In this document: positions 5,990-13,199 of the stretch, in pieces | How the letters are laid out: the number at the start of each line of letters is the position of its first letter | Position numbering within the stretch: the first letter of the stretch is position 1 | Source of the DNA: B8-G4 sp033720735 | Lineage (GTDB): Bacteria; Bacteroidota; Bacteroidia; Chitinophagales; Saprospiraceae | Length of the DNA: 24,046 bases | Assembly: GCA_033720735.1 (NCBI GenBank) | Contig: JAWWBX010000029.1 | Coordinates: 1-24,046 of the forward strand | Reading direction: 5' to 3' | Program-made: the position numbers and the translations under genes | The notes under the pieces: generated by a model | The model's input: only the letters and a program-made list of their open reading frames with translations | Told to the model about the DNA's origin: nothing | Database searches by the model: none

Positions 5990-8482
5990 ATGAAACGCAA
6001 ACAGAACAGAACGAAGTCCGGCTCGAGGCAGCGCAGGAAAAAGACCATACGCCCGCGCAAACGCGATGATCGCTGGCCAAAACTGGCCGGTGCCGCCAGC
6101 CTCCTGATCAGTTGCTATCTCGCCATCGCCTTCGTCTCCTACCTCTTCACCTGGCAGATCGACCAGGACAAAGTGCTGCAGTTTTCATGGAGTATCCTCG
6201 CACAGGGTGACCTGCAAGTCGAGAACTGGCTGGGTCGGCTCGGCGCAGTAGTGTCCAATTTCTTCTTCTACTGGGGCTTCGGTGTCGCGTCGTTCATCTT
6301 TGTACTGCTGTTTGGCAAGCTGGGGATCACCTGGCTGTTTGGTCAGCCCATGAAATCCTTTTGGCGGTCGGCACGCATGGGTGTGTTGGGCCTCGTTTTC
6401 ACCTCACTCATTCTCGAGTTTGTCCTCGGCCGGATGGCATTTCCCTGGGGCGGGGCATTCGGTGAAAGCACGTCGGTCTGGTTGAGCAACTTCCTTGGCA
6501 ATGCCGGGCTCTTCCTGTTCCTGGTGTTCGCGTTCGCAGTATATCTCATCTGGATGTTTAACCCAAATCTCGGGCAACCGGCCTCCTGGCTTGCCTTGCG
6601 GTTCAATCTGCCAAACTGGAAGCGGACGCCCAAGAAAGCAGCCTTCGCAGGTATTGATTCCGTCACCGATGCCGACGAGACCCCACCACTGCAACCCACC
6701 TTCCTCGAACAATTCAGGGAAAGGCAGCAGGATACGAAAGCCGCGCCAGCCGATACACCGGCAGCCGACGGCATCGAATTCGATCTGGACGAATCGAAAC
6801 CGCAGAAAGCCGCTGCTCCCACCAGGCCCGAAACGGATACCGAGCTTGAGATTGCCGCACCGGAGGAAGAGAACGGCAATCCGGTCAACCCGTCGTCGAC
6901 GATCGAAGAACATCTGCATCATGATCCGCGCGTCTCCATCGTCGAAAAGGAAAACATGGATCACTCCGAGCCCTACGATCCAAAAGCTGATCTCTCGCGC
7001 TATGAGCCCCCGGAGCTGGAACTGCTCATGGACTACAGCGACCAGAAGGTGCAGATCGACCGCGCCGAACTGGAAGCAAACAAGGATCAGATCATTGAGA
7101 CGTTGCTCAATTACAAGATCGAGATCACCAAGATCCGGGCGACCATCGGTCCCACGGTCACGCTATACGAGATCGTACCGGCCCCAGGCGTACGCATCTC
7201 CCGGATCAAGAACCTGGAAGACGATATCGCCCTGAGCCTGTCAGCCCTGGGAATCCGCATCATCGCGCCCATGCCGGGTAAGGGAACCATCGGCATCGAG
7301 GTTCCCAACAAGAAGAAACAGATCGTTGCGCTGAAGGAGGTATTGAAATCAGAAAAATATGCCTCCGCCAAGATGGATCTGCCGGTGGTATTGGGCAAGA
7401 CCATTTCCAACGAGGTGTTTGTCGCCGACCTGGCCAAGATGCCGCACCTCCTGGTGGCTGGCGCCACGGGTCAGGGGAAGTCGGTCGGGATCAACACGAT
7501 CCTGATGTCGCTCCTCTACAAAAAGCACCCTTCTCAGATCAAGTTTGTGCTCATTGACCCCAAGAAGGTCGAACTCTTCCCCTACAGCCGCCTGGAAAAA
7601 CACTTCCTGGCCTACATGCCGGACCAGGAAGAGCCGATCATCACCGAGACCAAGCGCGTGATCCATGTGCTCAACTCCCTCTGTATTGAAATGGATCAGC
7701 GCTATGATCTGTTGAAGAAAGCCCGGGCGCGCAACATCCGCGAATACAATGACAAGTTTGTCAACCGAAAGATCAATCCGAAGAACGGCCATCGTTTTCT
7801 CCCGTTCATTATCCTGGTGATCGACGAATTTGCCGACCTCATTATGACGGCCGGCAAGGAAGTCGAGCTGCCGATCGGCCGGTTGGCACAGCTGGCCCGC
7901 GCCGTGGGCATCCACCTCATCATCGCCACGCAGCGTCCGTCGGTCAATATCATCACCGGGGTGATCAAAGCCAACTTCCCTGCGCGGCTTGCCTACAAGG
8001 TGACCTCTAAAGTGGACTCGCGCACCATTCTGGACGTGGGCGGTGCCGAACAACTCATCGGCCGTGGAGATATGCTGTTGTCGATCGGAAGCAACCTCAT
8101 CCGCCTGCAATGCGCCTTCGTCGATACGCCGGAGGTCGAAGCCGTTATCAACGCGATCGGAGACCAGCAGGGCTATCCTGAGCCGTTCTACCTCCCTGAA
8201 TACAAGGACGACAACGAGCCGATCAATGGCGCCGACGGGCTGACCTTCTCGGAACTCGACGAAATGTTCGAGGATGCGGCACGGTTGGTGGTCCAAAACC
8301 AGCACGGGTCGACCTCGATGATCCAGCGCCGGCTCAAACTTGGCTACAACCGCGCCGGCCGAATCATGGATCAACTGGAAGCCGTCGGTGTGGTAGGCCC
8401 CAACGAGGGCAGCAAGGCGCGCGAGGTGCTGATCTACAACGAGATGGAACTCGACGAGTTTCTTGAGTCGCTGCGGTCCTGA
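5990..8482 (+). CDS. ftsK: DNA translocase FtsK/SpoIIIE
   Basis: Moves DNA at the division septum and helps chromosome dimer resolution and segregation. From ATG 5990 the protein has 830 residues, a usual length for compact FtsK proteins. The N-terminus is very basic (MKRKQNRTKSGSRQRRKK), followed by four membrane helices (about residues 35-190) and an acidic, Pro/Ala/Glu-rich linker (about 220-350). The alpha/beta motor follows: Walker A GATGQGKS at about 491-498, Walker B LVIDEFADL with Asp612 and Glu613, then RAVGIHLIIATQRPSVNIITG. The C-terminal winged-helix gamma domain (TSMIQRRLKLGYNRAGRIMDQLE ... GPNEGSKAREVLI) reads DNA orientation. Codons upstream from 5888 add a sequence unlike the family and overlap the promoter, so 5990 is preferred. 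A LolA-like gene follows, the same order as ftsK-lolA in Escherichia coli. Confidence 0.97.
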   Translation: MKRKQNRTKSGSRQRRKKTIRPRKRDDRWPKLAGAASLLISCYLAIAFVSYLFTWQIDQDKVLQFSWSILAQGDLQVENWLGRLGAVVSNFFFYWGFGVASFIFVLLFGKLGITWLFGQPMKSFWRSARMGVLGLVFTSLILEFVLGRMAFPWGGAFGESTSVWLSNFLGNAGLFLFLVFAFAVYLIWMFNPNLGQPASWLALRFNLPNWKRTPKKAAFAGIDSVTDADETPPLQPTFLEQFRERQQDTKAAPADTPAADGIEFDLDESKPQKAAAPTRPETDTELEIAAPEEENGNPVNPSSTIEEHLHHDPRVSIVEKENMDHSEPYDPKADLSRYEPPELELLMDYSDQKVQIDRAELEANKDQIIETLLNYKIEITKIRATIGPTVTLYEIVPAPGVRISRIKNLEDDIALSLSALGIRIIAPMPGKGTIGIEVPNKKKQIVALKEVLKSEKYASAKMDLPVVLGKTISNEVFVADLAKMPHLLVAGATGQGKSVGINTILMSLLYKKHPSQIKFVLIDPKKVELFPYSRLEKHFLAYMPDQEEPIITETKRVIHVLNSLCIEMDQRYDLLKKARARNIREYNDKFVNRKINPKNGHRFLPFIILVIDEFADLIMTAGKEVELPIGRLAQLARAVGIHLIIATQRPSVNIITGVIKANFPARLAYKVTSKVDSRTILDVGGAEQLIGRGDMLLSIGSNLIRLQCAFVDTPEVEAVINAIGDQQGYPEPFYLPEYKDDNEPINGADGLTFSELDEMFEDAARLVVQNQHGSTSMIQRRLKLGYNRAGRIMDQLEAVGVVGPNEGSKAREVLIYNEMELDEFLESLRS

Positions 8483-8536
8483 GCGCCTTAACTCGTTCTT
8501 AACGGCGACCGCATCCGCAAATGGTAACAGGGTGAC

Positions 8537-8544
8537 TACCTTTG
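8537..8544 (+). promoter_or_regulatory. Possible -7 promoter element for the LolA-like gene
   Basis: TACCTTTG fits the -7 consensus exactly, 9 bases before ATG 8554, which implies a very short leader or none. It lies in the 70-base gap after ftsK, so the lolA-like gene may have its own promoter. The element overlaps the earliest in-frame TTG (8542), which argues against that TTG as a start. No clear -33 was seen. Confidence 0.5.
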
Positions 8545-8553
8545 CCGTTATTG

Positions 8554-9234
8554 ATGATGATGCGACAACGTTGTATTACAATCCTGGTCTTTCTCCTTTC
8601 GGCAACACTGGCTGCCCAGGAAGGACAATTCCTGTCGACGACCGAGTCGGACCCGGCCGCCACTGCGTTGCTGGACCGGATGGAGCAATACCTGTCGGCG
8701 TATGACGCTGCCCACGTCACGTTCTCGATGAGCATAGACCATCCCGGCCAGGAGCGCATCATCTACGAGGGCACTGTTGACCAACAGGGTGCGCGATTTC
8801 GCATTGATGTCGGCACCTACCTCATCTGTAGCGACGGCGTCACCCGCTGGGTCTTTGTTGAAGAGATCAATGAGGTGAGCATCTACAATGCCGATCCCGA
8901 GGATGGCCCGCAGACGCCGCTTGACCACTTGCGGCTGTACCAGACCGAGGCATTTATCTATGCGATCACCGGGGAGGACACGGTGGACGGGGAGCAGGCC
9001 CAGGTCATCGAATTCAAACCGGTCGACAAATATTCCGATTTCTCCAAAGTGCGGCTGACCGTGCGCGGGCGGGATGCCAGGCCGCTGTCGATGCATGTCT
9101 TTGACAAGGGCGGGAGCCGCATCCATTTGCAGATCCACCAAATCTCGGCAGCGAGGCCCTTTCCTGACAACCACTTCCGCTTCGTAATTGCCGACCACCC
9201 CGGTGTACGTGTCGAGGATCTGCGTATCGATTGA
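8554..9234 (+). CDS. LolA-like periplasmic lipoprotein carrier protein
   Basis: Likely carries lipoproteins across the periplasm from the inner to the outer membrane. From the first of three consecutive ATG codons (8554, 8557, 8560) it has 226 residues, with signal peptide MMMRQRCITILVFLLSATLAAQ. The body is a single LolA/LppX-type beta fold: a helix with ATALLDRMEQYLSAYDAAHVTFSMSI, the strand IIYEGTVDQQGARFRIDVGTYLICSDGVTRWVFVEEINEVSIYN, then AQVIEFKPVDKYSDFSKVRLTV. The phrase 'F.....YLICSDGVTRWVF...NEV.IYN' is characteristic of the family. Position directly after ftsK agrees with the E. coli gene order. I recognise the family, not a proven orthologue, so no symbol is given. Confidence 0.85.
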   Translation: MMMRQRCITILVFLLSATLAAQEGQFLSTTESDPAATALLDRMEQYLSAYDAAHVTFSMSIDHPGQERIIYEGTVDQQGARFRIDVGTYLICSDGVTRWVFVEEINEVSIYNADPEDGPQTPLDHLRLYQTEAFIYAITGEDTVDGEQAQVIEFKPVDKYSDFSKVRLTVRGRDARPLSMHVFDKGGSRIHLQIHQISAARPFPDNHFRFVIADHPGVRVEDLRID

Positions 9235-9245
9235 CATGTAGCTCA

Positions 9246-9361
9246 GTGACTCGGTGACTCGGTGACTCGGTGACTCGGTTTTGCGGTTTCTCGGTTTCTC
9301 GGTTTCTCGGTTTTTCGGTTCTGCGCTTGCCTGCCGAATGGCAGGGTTTTTCGGTTCTTGA
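9246..9361. repeat. 8-bp tandem repeat array interrupted by a hairpin
   Basis: Ten units of exactly 8 bp run without slippage from 9246 to 9325: GTGACTCG four times, GTTTTGCG, GTTTCTCG three times, GTTTTTCG and GTTCTGCG. A 20-bp segment holding an inverted repeat (9326-9345) follows, then GTTTTTCG (9346-9353) and GTTCTTGA resume the same phase. The shared pattern is G at the start and CG at the end. The array starts 11 bases after the lolA-like stop and ends before the htrA promoter. Related units occur at 22382-22405. Confidence 0.85.
9330..9353 (+). terminator. Rho-independent-type terminator after the lolA-like gene
   Basis: CCTGCC (9330-9335), loop GAAT, GGCAGG (9340-9345), then G and five T residues (9347-9351). 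The six-pair GC-rich stem with tetraloop and short T tract is the best terminator candidate in the window. It would end the ftsK/lolA transcript just before the htrA promoter. The T tract belongs to a repeat unit of the surrounding 8-bp array. Confidence 0.6.
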
Positions 9362-9383
9362 GGCTTCCTCGCGCGGATGTATG

Positions 9384-9391
9384 TACCTTTG
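9384..9391 (+). promoter_or_regulatory. -7 promoter element for the HtrA-like protease gene
   Basis: TACCTTTG (followed by CCCC) matches the -7 consensus exactly. It lies inside the in-frame extension that begins at ATG 9377, so that ATG cannot be the start of a transcript made here. The GTG at 9410, 18 bases downstream and preceded by AGGTCGGA, fits instead. Confidence 0.55.
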
Positions 9392-9409
9392 CCCCAAACG
9401 CAGGTCGGA

Positions 9410-10534
9410 GTGAAATCCTATCATGTCATCATTTGGTTAGCCGTGTTCGCTGTGGGCTTTTTTGCCGGAACGGCCTGGAAATCGACAGACGGTAAGGAGC
9501 AATCCCCAGGCGTAGTCGACCAGGAAGTGTCCGACACAATCCCGGAGCAATCACTGCGCATTCTGACACAAGAGGAGAGCGCCACGATCCGCCTTTTTGA
9601 GGAAGCGGCCCCGTCTGTCGTGTTTATCACCGCCATTAGCGTGCGACGTGACTACTGGTCTCGCAACGTACTTGAAGTGCCGCGCGGTTCGGGTTCCGGC
9701 TTTATTTGGGACAAGGAAGGGCACATCGTGACCAACTTTCATGTCATCCGCGGCGGACAGCGCTTCCAGGCAACCCTGGCCGACCAGAGTGTGTGGGACG
9801 CCGAGGTGATTGGTGTGGCACCGGACAAAGACCTCGCGGTACTCAGGATCGCCGCCCCTGCAGATGTTCTGCCACCCATGGCCATCGGCACTTCCAATGA
9901 TCTCCAGGTCGGACAATTTGTGTACGCCATCGGCAACCCGTTTGGGTTGGACCAAACACTCACAACCGGGGTGATCAGTGCGCTGGGACGCGAAATAGAA
10001 TCCCTGACACGCCGCCCGATCCGCGATGTGATCCAGACCGACGCTGCCATCAATCCCGGCAACTCGGGCGGGCCGCTGCTCGACTCGTCGGGCAAACTGA
10101 TCGGCGTCAACACGCAAATCTACAGCCCATCGGGCGCCAGCGCAGGGATCGGATTTGCCATTCCGGCTGATGCTGTGCGATGGGTCGTGCCCGACCTGAT
10201 CGAATTTGGCGAGCTGCGCCGCCCTGTTCTCGGAGTCGAACTGGTGGCCAGCAGCACCACACGACGGCTCGGCATGGAAGGCGCGCTGATCTGGCATGTC
10301 GCACCGGGCAGCCCGGCAGAACAGGCAGGACTGATCTCTACGAACCAAAGCCAGCGGGGCAAGGGACTCGGTGATCTCATCGTGCAGTTTGGCGATGAGA
10401 AGATCTCGTCCAATATTGACCTGATCCTGGCGTTGGAGAAATACGAACCCGGCGACCAGGTGCCGGTCAAAGTGAAGCGCAAGACCAGAACAGTCGACGT
10501 CCTGGTCACCCTGGGCGAATCGGACAATCAATAA
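9410..10534 (+). CDS. Membrane-anchored trypsin-like serine protease with one PDZ domain (HtrA/Deg family)
   Basis: Degrades or processes damaged proteins in the periplasm. Starting at GTG 9410 gives 374 residues beginning MKSYHVIIWLAVFAVGFFAGTAW, an uncleaved membrane anchor more than a signal peptide. The S1C protease domain has the full triad: His111 in TNFHVI, Asp141 in DKDLAVLRI and Ser219 in NPGNSGGPL; the activation-loop region GNPFGLDQTLTTGVISALGRE is also typical. A single PDZ domain follows (about residues 275-370: RPVLGVELV ... PGSPAEQAGL ... GLGDLIVQFGDEKI). One anchor and one PDZ recalls DegS and cyanobacterial HtrA more than two-PDZ DegP. The lipoprotein and SIMPL genes follow closely, so an envelope-stress role is plausible. 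A start at ATG 9377 would lie before the promoter. Confidence 0.94.
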   Translation: MKSYHVIIWLAVFAVGFFAGTAWKSTDGKEQSPGVVDQEVSDTIPEQSLRILTQEESATIRLFEEAAPSVVFITAISVRRDYWSRNVLEVPRGSGSGFIWDKEGHIVTNFHVIRGGQRFQATLADQSVWDAEVIGVAPDKDLAVLRIAAPADVLPPMAIGTSNDLQVGQFVYAIGNPFGLDQTLTTGVISALGREIESLTRRPIRDVIQTDAAINPGNSGGPLLDSSGKLIGVNTQIYSPSGASAGIGFAIPADAVRWVVPDLIEFGELRRPVLGVELVASSTTRRLGMEGALIWHVAPGSPAEQAGLISTNQSQRGKGLGDLIVQFGDEKISSNIDLILALEKYEPGDQVPVKVKRKTRTVDVLVTLGESDNQ

Positions 10535-10546
10535 CTGAACATATCT

Positions 10547-11125
10547 ATGGCAAGACTGATCGCTTTCTCTCTTCTGTGTGCGGCCATGCTCGGGGCATGT
10601 AACAGCAAGCCCCAGGCATTCGACGTATCCGGAAGTGACGTGTACGATCCGACTGCGGTAAGTACACCCACCACTCAAACAGAAAATCAGCCAACAGCAG
10701 AACAGCCGGCCACGCAGCGTGCAGCGGAAGTCGTTGATCAGGCAGATGCCCCGGCACGAAAAGATGCCGCAGCATCTCCCTCTCTGATCGCAACAGATCT
10801 GCGTGGCGATGTGAAGAACAAATTCTGGTCACGTCGCAACATCTACTTTTTTGACAATGTCGGTGGGACCGGTGACCTCGTGTATGAAGCCATCAAGGGG
10901 CAGCCGTATTATACCAATACCGTAGTGCTGGTCTACGCCACCGATGAGGCGATGGAAGGGACGGGAGAGTACACCCGAGTGGAGCAAACCCTGGAATCCA
11001 CCCGCCTCGATGACCGGATCTTTATTTGGGTGCACTTCGATGCCGACAGGAAGGTCAAGTTCGTCCGCAAGCTGATCTCCGACAATATCAAAGGCGATAT
11101 GGCGGACGCCAATTACCGACTCTGA
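10547..11125 (+). CDS. Putative lipoprotein of unknown function
   Basis: A 192-residue protein whose first 18 residues (MARLIAFSLLCAAMLGAC) form a lipoprotein signal with lipobox LGAC and Cys18 as the lipidation site. Residues 19-85 are a low-complexity linker rich in Thr, Gln, Ala and Pro (TPTTQTENQPTAEQPATQ), likely a flexible spacer. Residues 86-192 form a compact domain: DLRGDVKNKFWSRRNIYFFDNVGG, VVLVYATDEAMEGTGEYTRVEQ, RIFIWVHFDADRKVKFVRKLIS. I do not recognise the domain. It starts 12 bases after the protease gene and ends one base before the SIMPL gene, so the three are probably one transcript. Confidence 0.78.
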   Translation: MARLIAFSLLCAAMLGACNSKPQAFDVSGSDVYDPTAVSTPTTQTENQPTAEQPATQRAAEVVDQADAPARKDAAASPSLIATDLRGDVKNKFWSRRNIYFFDNVGGTGDLVYEAIKGQPYYTNTVVLVYATDEAMEGTGEYTRVEQTLESTRLDDRIFIWVHFDADRKVKFVRKLISDNIKGDMADANYRL

Positions 11126-11126
11126 T

Positions 11127-11831
11127 ATGGAGAAGCAAACATCCATCACCTGGGCGATCATCCTCGCCTTCGGCATGCTGGGAAGTGCATGGCTGTTGGG
11201 CCGTCACTGGGTCGAAGCCCGTACGGCGCAACGCTATGTCACCGTCAAGGGGCTGTCCGAACGCGAAGTACGCGCCGACCATGCCAGTTGGAGCCTGATC
11301 GGCACCTACAGTGTGCCTTCAACCGATGCGGCGCAGCGGCAGATCACCTTTCACGAGCAAGCCGTGCGCAATTTTCTTGGCGAACGGGGCTTTGCACCCA
11401 ACGAGATCAAGACCAACTCCATCAACATTTTCCAGAACAACTACGAACGCGCTGCCGCCCCGTACAACGTGGAGGTGCAGGTGACCGTCGAAACCGACAA
11501 GGTGGACGCGGTTGAAGCCGCCTCGTACGAGATCTCCGAGCTGATCGCCCGTGGTGTCTTGCTGTCCGGCAACAAATGGCAAACAGGTCCGCGCTACTTC
11601 TTCACCGAGTTTCAGTCGATCAAGACCGACATGCTCGCCGAAGCCACCCAAAATGCCCGCGCCTCGGCCGAGGAGTTTGCCATCAATTCCGGATCGGCGG
11701 TCGGCAAGATCCGCTATGCCAACCAGGGTGTGTTTCAGGTGTTGCCCGCGAGCCGCAACAATGAAGAGGCAGAGTTTCATGCCGACAAGCTGATCCGCGT
11801 GGTGACGACGGTAGACTACATCCTCCGCTAG
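11127..11831 (+). CDS. SIMPL-domain (DUF541) membrane-anchored protein
   Basis: A 234-residue protein with one N-terminal membrane helix (about residues 8-25, WAIILAFGMLGSAWLLG) and a periplasmic SIMPL/DUF541 domain. Family features include RYVTVKGLSEREVRADHASWSL at the domain start, FLGERGFAPNEIKTNSINIF, YNVEVQVTVETDKVDAVEAASYEISELIARGV, and the late segment LAEATQNARASAEEFAINSGSAVGKI. The family is found in envelopes and, in studied members, has been tied to signalling or oxidative stress, without a known enzyme activity. It starts one base after the upstream lipoprotein stop. Its last codons take part in a perfect palindrome covering the next gene's ribosome binding site. Confidence 0.9.
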   Translation: MEKQTSITWAIILAFGMLGSAWLLGRHWVEARTAQRYVTVKGLSEREVRADHASWSLIGTYSVPSTDAAQRQITFHEQAVRNFLGERGFAPNEIKTNSINIFQNNYERAAAPYNVEVQVTVETDKVDAVEAASYEISELIARGVLLSGNKWQTGPRYFFTEFQSIKTDMLAEATQNARASAEEFAINSGSAVGKIRYANQGVFQVLPASRNNEEAEFHADKLIRVVTTVDYILR

Positions 11832-11837
11832 CGGAGG
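11822..11837 (+). promoter_or_regulatory. Perfect 16-bp palindrome enclosing a stop codon and a strong ribosome binding site
   Basis: CCTCCGCTAGCGGAGG is self-complementary over all 16 bases. It contains the SIMPL gene stop (TAG, 11829-11831) and the GGAGG Shine-Dalgarno (11833-11837), seven bases before ATG 11845. In RNA the CCTCC of the upstream coding end could pair with GGAGG and hide it until a ribosome reaches the stop, a classic arrangement for translational coupling. The structure is seen; the regulation is inferred. Confidence 0.5.
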
Positions 11838-11844
11838 CGAACAA

Positions 11845-12390
11845 ATGAGAACACCTGGAATCATCTGCATGCTGGCACTTGGACCATTGATGGTGTCTTC
11901 CGCATGCCATGAACCACAATTCAAGGACATCAGAGAGGAAGTCGCAGACACCGTCGGGCTTATGCGCAATACCTATGTCGCGGAGGAGCCACGGACCCGG
12001 CGGGCCAATCAGGAGCGGATGCATGCCCAGTGGGTGCGGCAAAACTGGCTGGCGGAGCATGCGACGAACGATGAACTGTGGCAGCTCAGAACGTCTCCTG
12101 CCGCCAGTGTCAAAGTCATCGCCGTCATGGAATTGATGCGCCGGGATACCAGCCGGCATTTCGTACTGCTCGAAGACGTTCTCCAACCGGGTGGAAAGCA
12201 TGACTTGCTGGTCACCGATGGTCATTCCGGCTACCGATTTCACGTCGGTGTGTACCTTTTTGACTACATCTATTGTCTGAATCCTGCAATTACCTGTCAG
12301 AGCCCTTCGCCGGCAGACCTGAATCTGGATGAAAAAGAACGGGTGCACCTACTGGAACTGAGAAAACAGATCGTTGTGGATGACCAATAA
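11845..12390 (+). CDS. Small exported protein of unknown function
   Basis: A 181-residue protein not recognised as a known family. The N-terminus (MRTPGIICMLALGPLMVSSAC) is an export signal; VSSAC before Cys21 resembles a lipobox but has Ser at -3, so lipidation is uncertain. The mature part is polar, with a helix-rich region (about 25-110, many Arg and Glu) including ASVKVIAVMELMRRDTSRHFVLLEDVL, which recalls a single HEAT-like repeat. A later part reads GYRFHVGVYLFDYIYCLNPAITCQ with two Cys. It is the last gene of the protease-lipoprotein-SIMPL group and has the clearest Shine-Dalgarno (GGAGG) in the group. Confidence 0.7.
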   Translation: MRTPGIICMLALGPLMVSSACHEPQFKDIREEVADTVGLMRNTYVAEEPRTRRANQERMHAQWVRQNWLAEHATNDELWQLRTSPAASVKVIAVMELMRRDTSRHFVLLEDVLQPGGKHDLLVTDGHSGYRFHVGVYLFDYIYCLNPAITCQSPSPADLNLDEKERVHLLELRKQIVVDDQ

Positions 12391-12440
12391 CTCCGCACTG
12401 CAACGAAAGGTGTAGCAGACAAACGACGAGTCAATAAAAG

Positions 12441-12974
12441 ATGGAAATCAGACGGGTGAGCGTCACTGACCTGCAACAATTGCAGATAATTGCCAGGTCA
12501 ACATTCGCAGAGTCATTCGCCTACGGCAACAGCGAAGACAACATGTCGAAATACCTGGAAACGGAGTTTTCCACGGACAAACTGCGGACTGAAATCGAAA
12601 ACAAGCATTCGGAATTCTATTTTGCCGTGACCGACGGCAACATCGTCGGGTATCTCAAGATCAATACGGGACCAGCACAAACTGAAGTACAAAAGGCACC
12701 GACTCTGGAGATCGAGCGGATCTACGTGCTCAAAGCGTATCACGGAAAGCAGGTCGGTCGGCGCCTGTTTGAAACAGCTCTTGAAAGAGGACGGGCACTT
12801 GGTGTCGACTACCTTTGGCTTGGCGTCTGGGAGCACAATCCGCGCGCCATCCGATTTTATGAGAAAAACGGGTTTGTGGTCTTTGATAAACACGTGTTCA
12901 AGCTCGGAGAAGAAGAGCAAACCGATCTGATGATGAAACTGGAACTGGAGAAGGACCCTGCGCGGGAGGTGTAA
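12441..12974 (+). CDS. GNAT-family N-acetyltransferase, PaiA-like (polyamine acetyltransferase type)
   Basis: A 177-residue cytoplasmic acetyltransferase using acetyl-CoA. It resembles Bacillus PaiA, an N1-spermidine/spermine acetyltransferase, along most of its length: TFAESFAYGNSEDNMSKYLE near residues 21-41, LEIERIYVLKAYHGKQVGRRLF (about 92-113, strand 4 and the acetyl-CoA loop), the block YLWLGVWEHNPRAIRFYEKNGF (about 125-146), and EEEQTDLMMKLEL at the end. The G-K-Q-V-G-R loop is a mild variant of the usual Q/R-x-x-G-x-G/A. ATG 12441 is the only sensible start. It stands about 50 bases after the previous gene with no visible promoter. The family is certain; spermidine as substrate is inferred from similarity recalled from memory. 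Confidence 0.88.
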   Translation: MEIRRVSVTDLQQLQIIARSTFAESFAYGNSEDNMSKYLETEFSTDKLRTEIENKHSEFYFAVTDGNIVGYLKINTGPAQTEVQKAPTLEIERIYVLKAYHGKQVGRRLFETALERGRALGVDYLWLGVWEHNPRAIRFYEKNGFVVFDKHVFKLGEEEQTDLMMKLELEKDPAREV

Positions 12975-13199
12975 CGCAAGTGAAGACAAAACAACAGTTG
13001 TCAAAGCGGACGACTCCAACATTCCCGGGGCGACTGCCGCTCGAATTGGCAAGTAGATCTTTCTTTCTAACTTCCAGATCATAACATCCAGATTGTTCCA
13101 TGCATCGACCTCTCCTCCTGATTGCGGCTATTCACATCAGATGGGCATTGCAAGTATGGGATGTCGAAAATCCGCTCTGACCATCGCACATTCCGGCAT
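12975..13199. other. 225-bp intergenic stretch with a short direct repeat
   Basis: No gene or RNA is recognised here. TCCAGAT occurs at 13073-13079 and again at 13087-13093, exactly 14 bases apart, beside a pyrimidine run (TCTTTCTTTCT, 13058-13068). This may be a decayed short-unit repeat like the other arrays in the window. In-frame codons from 13122 are not needed for the next gene. Confidence 0.3.

Noticed and set aside
7349..8374. Long open frame on the minus strand opposite ftsK
   Set aside because: It lies wholly antisense to a well-supported FtsK motor domain; the product has no recognisable motif and is explained by the codon pattern of the sense gene.
9246..9361. CRISPR-like array
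   Set aside because: Units are 8 bp and contiguous with no spacers; no cas genes are in the window.
9551..10678. Long open frame on the minus strand opposite the HtrA-like protease
   Set aside because: Antisense to an intact catalytic triad and PDZ domain, with no export signal, family motif or promoter.
13073..13093. TCCAGAT direct repeat 14 bases apart, possible decayed array
   Set aside because: Only two copies; too little to call an array, kept as a note in the intergenic entry.
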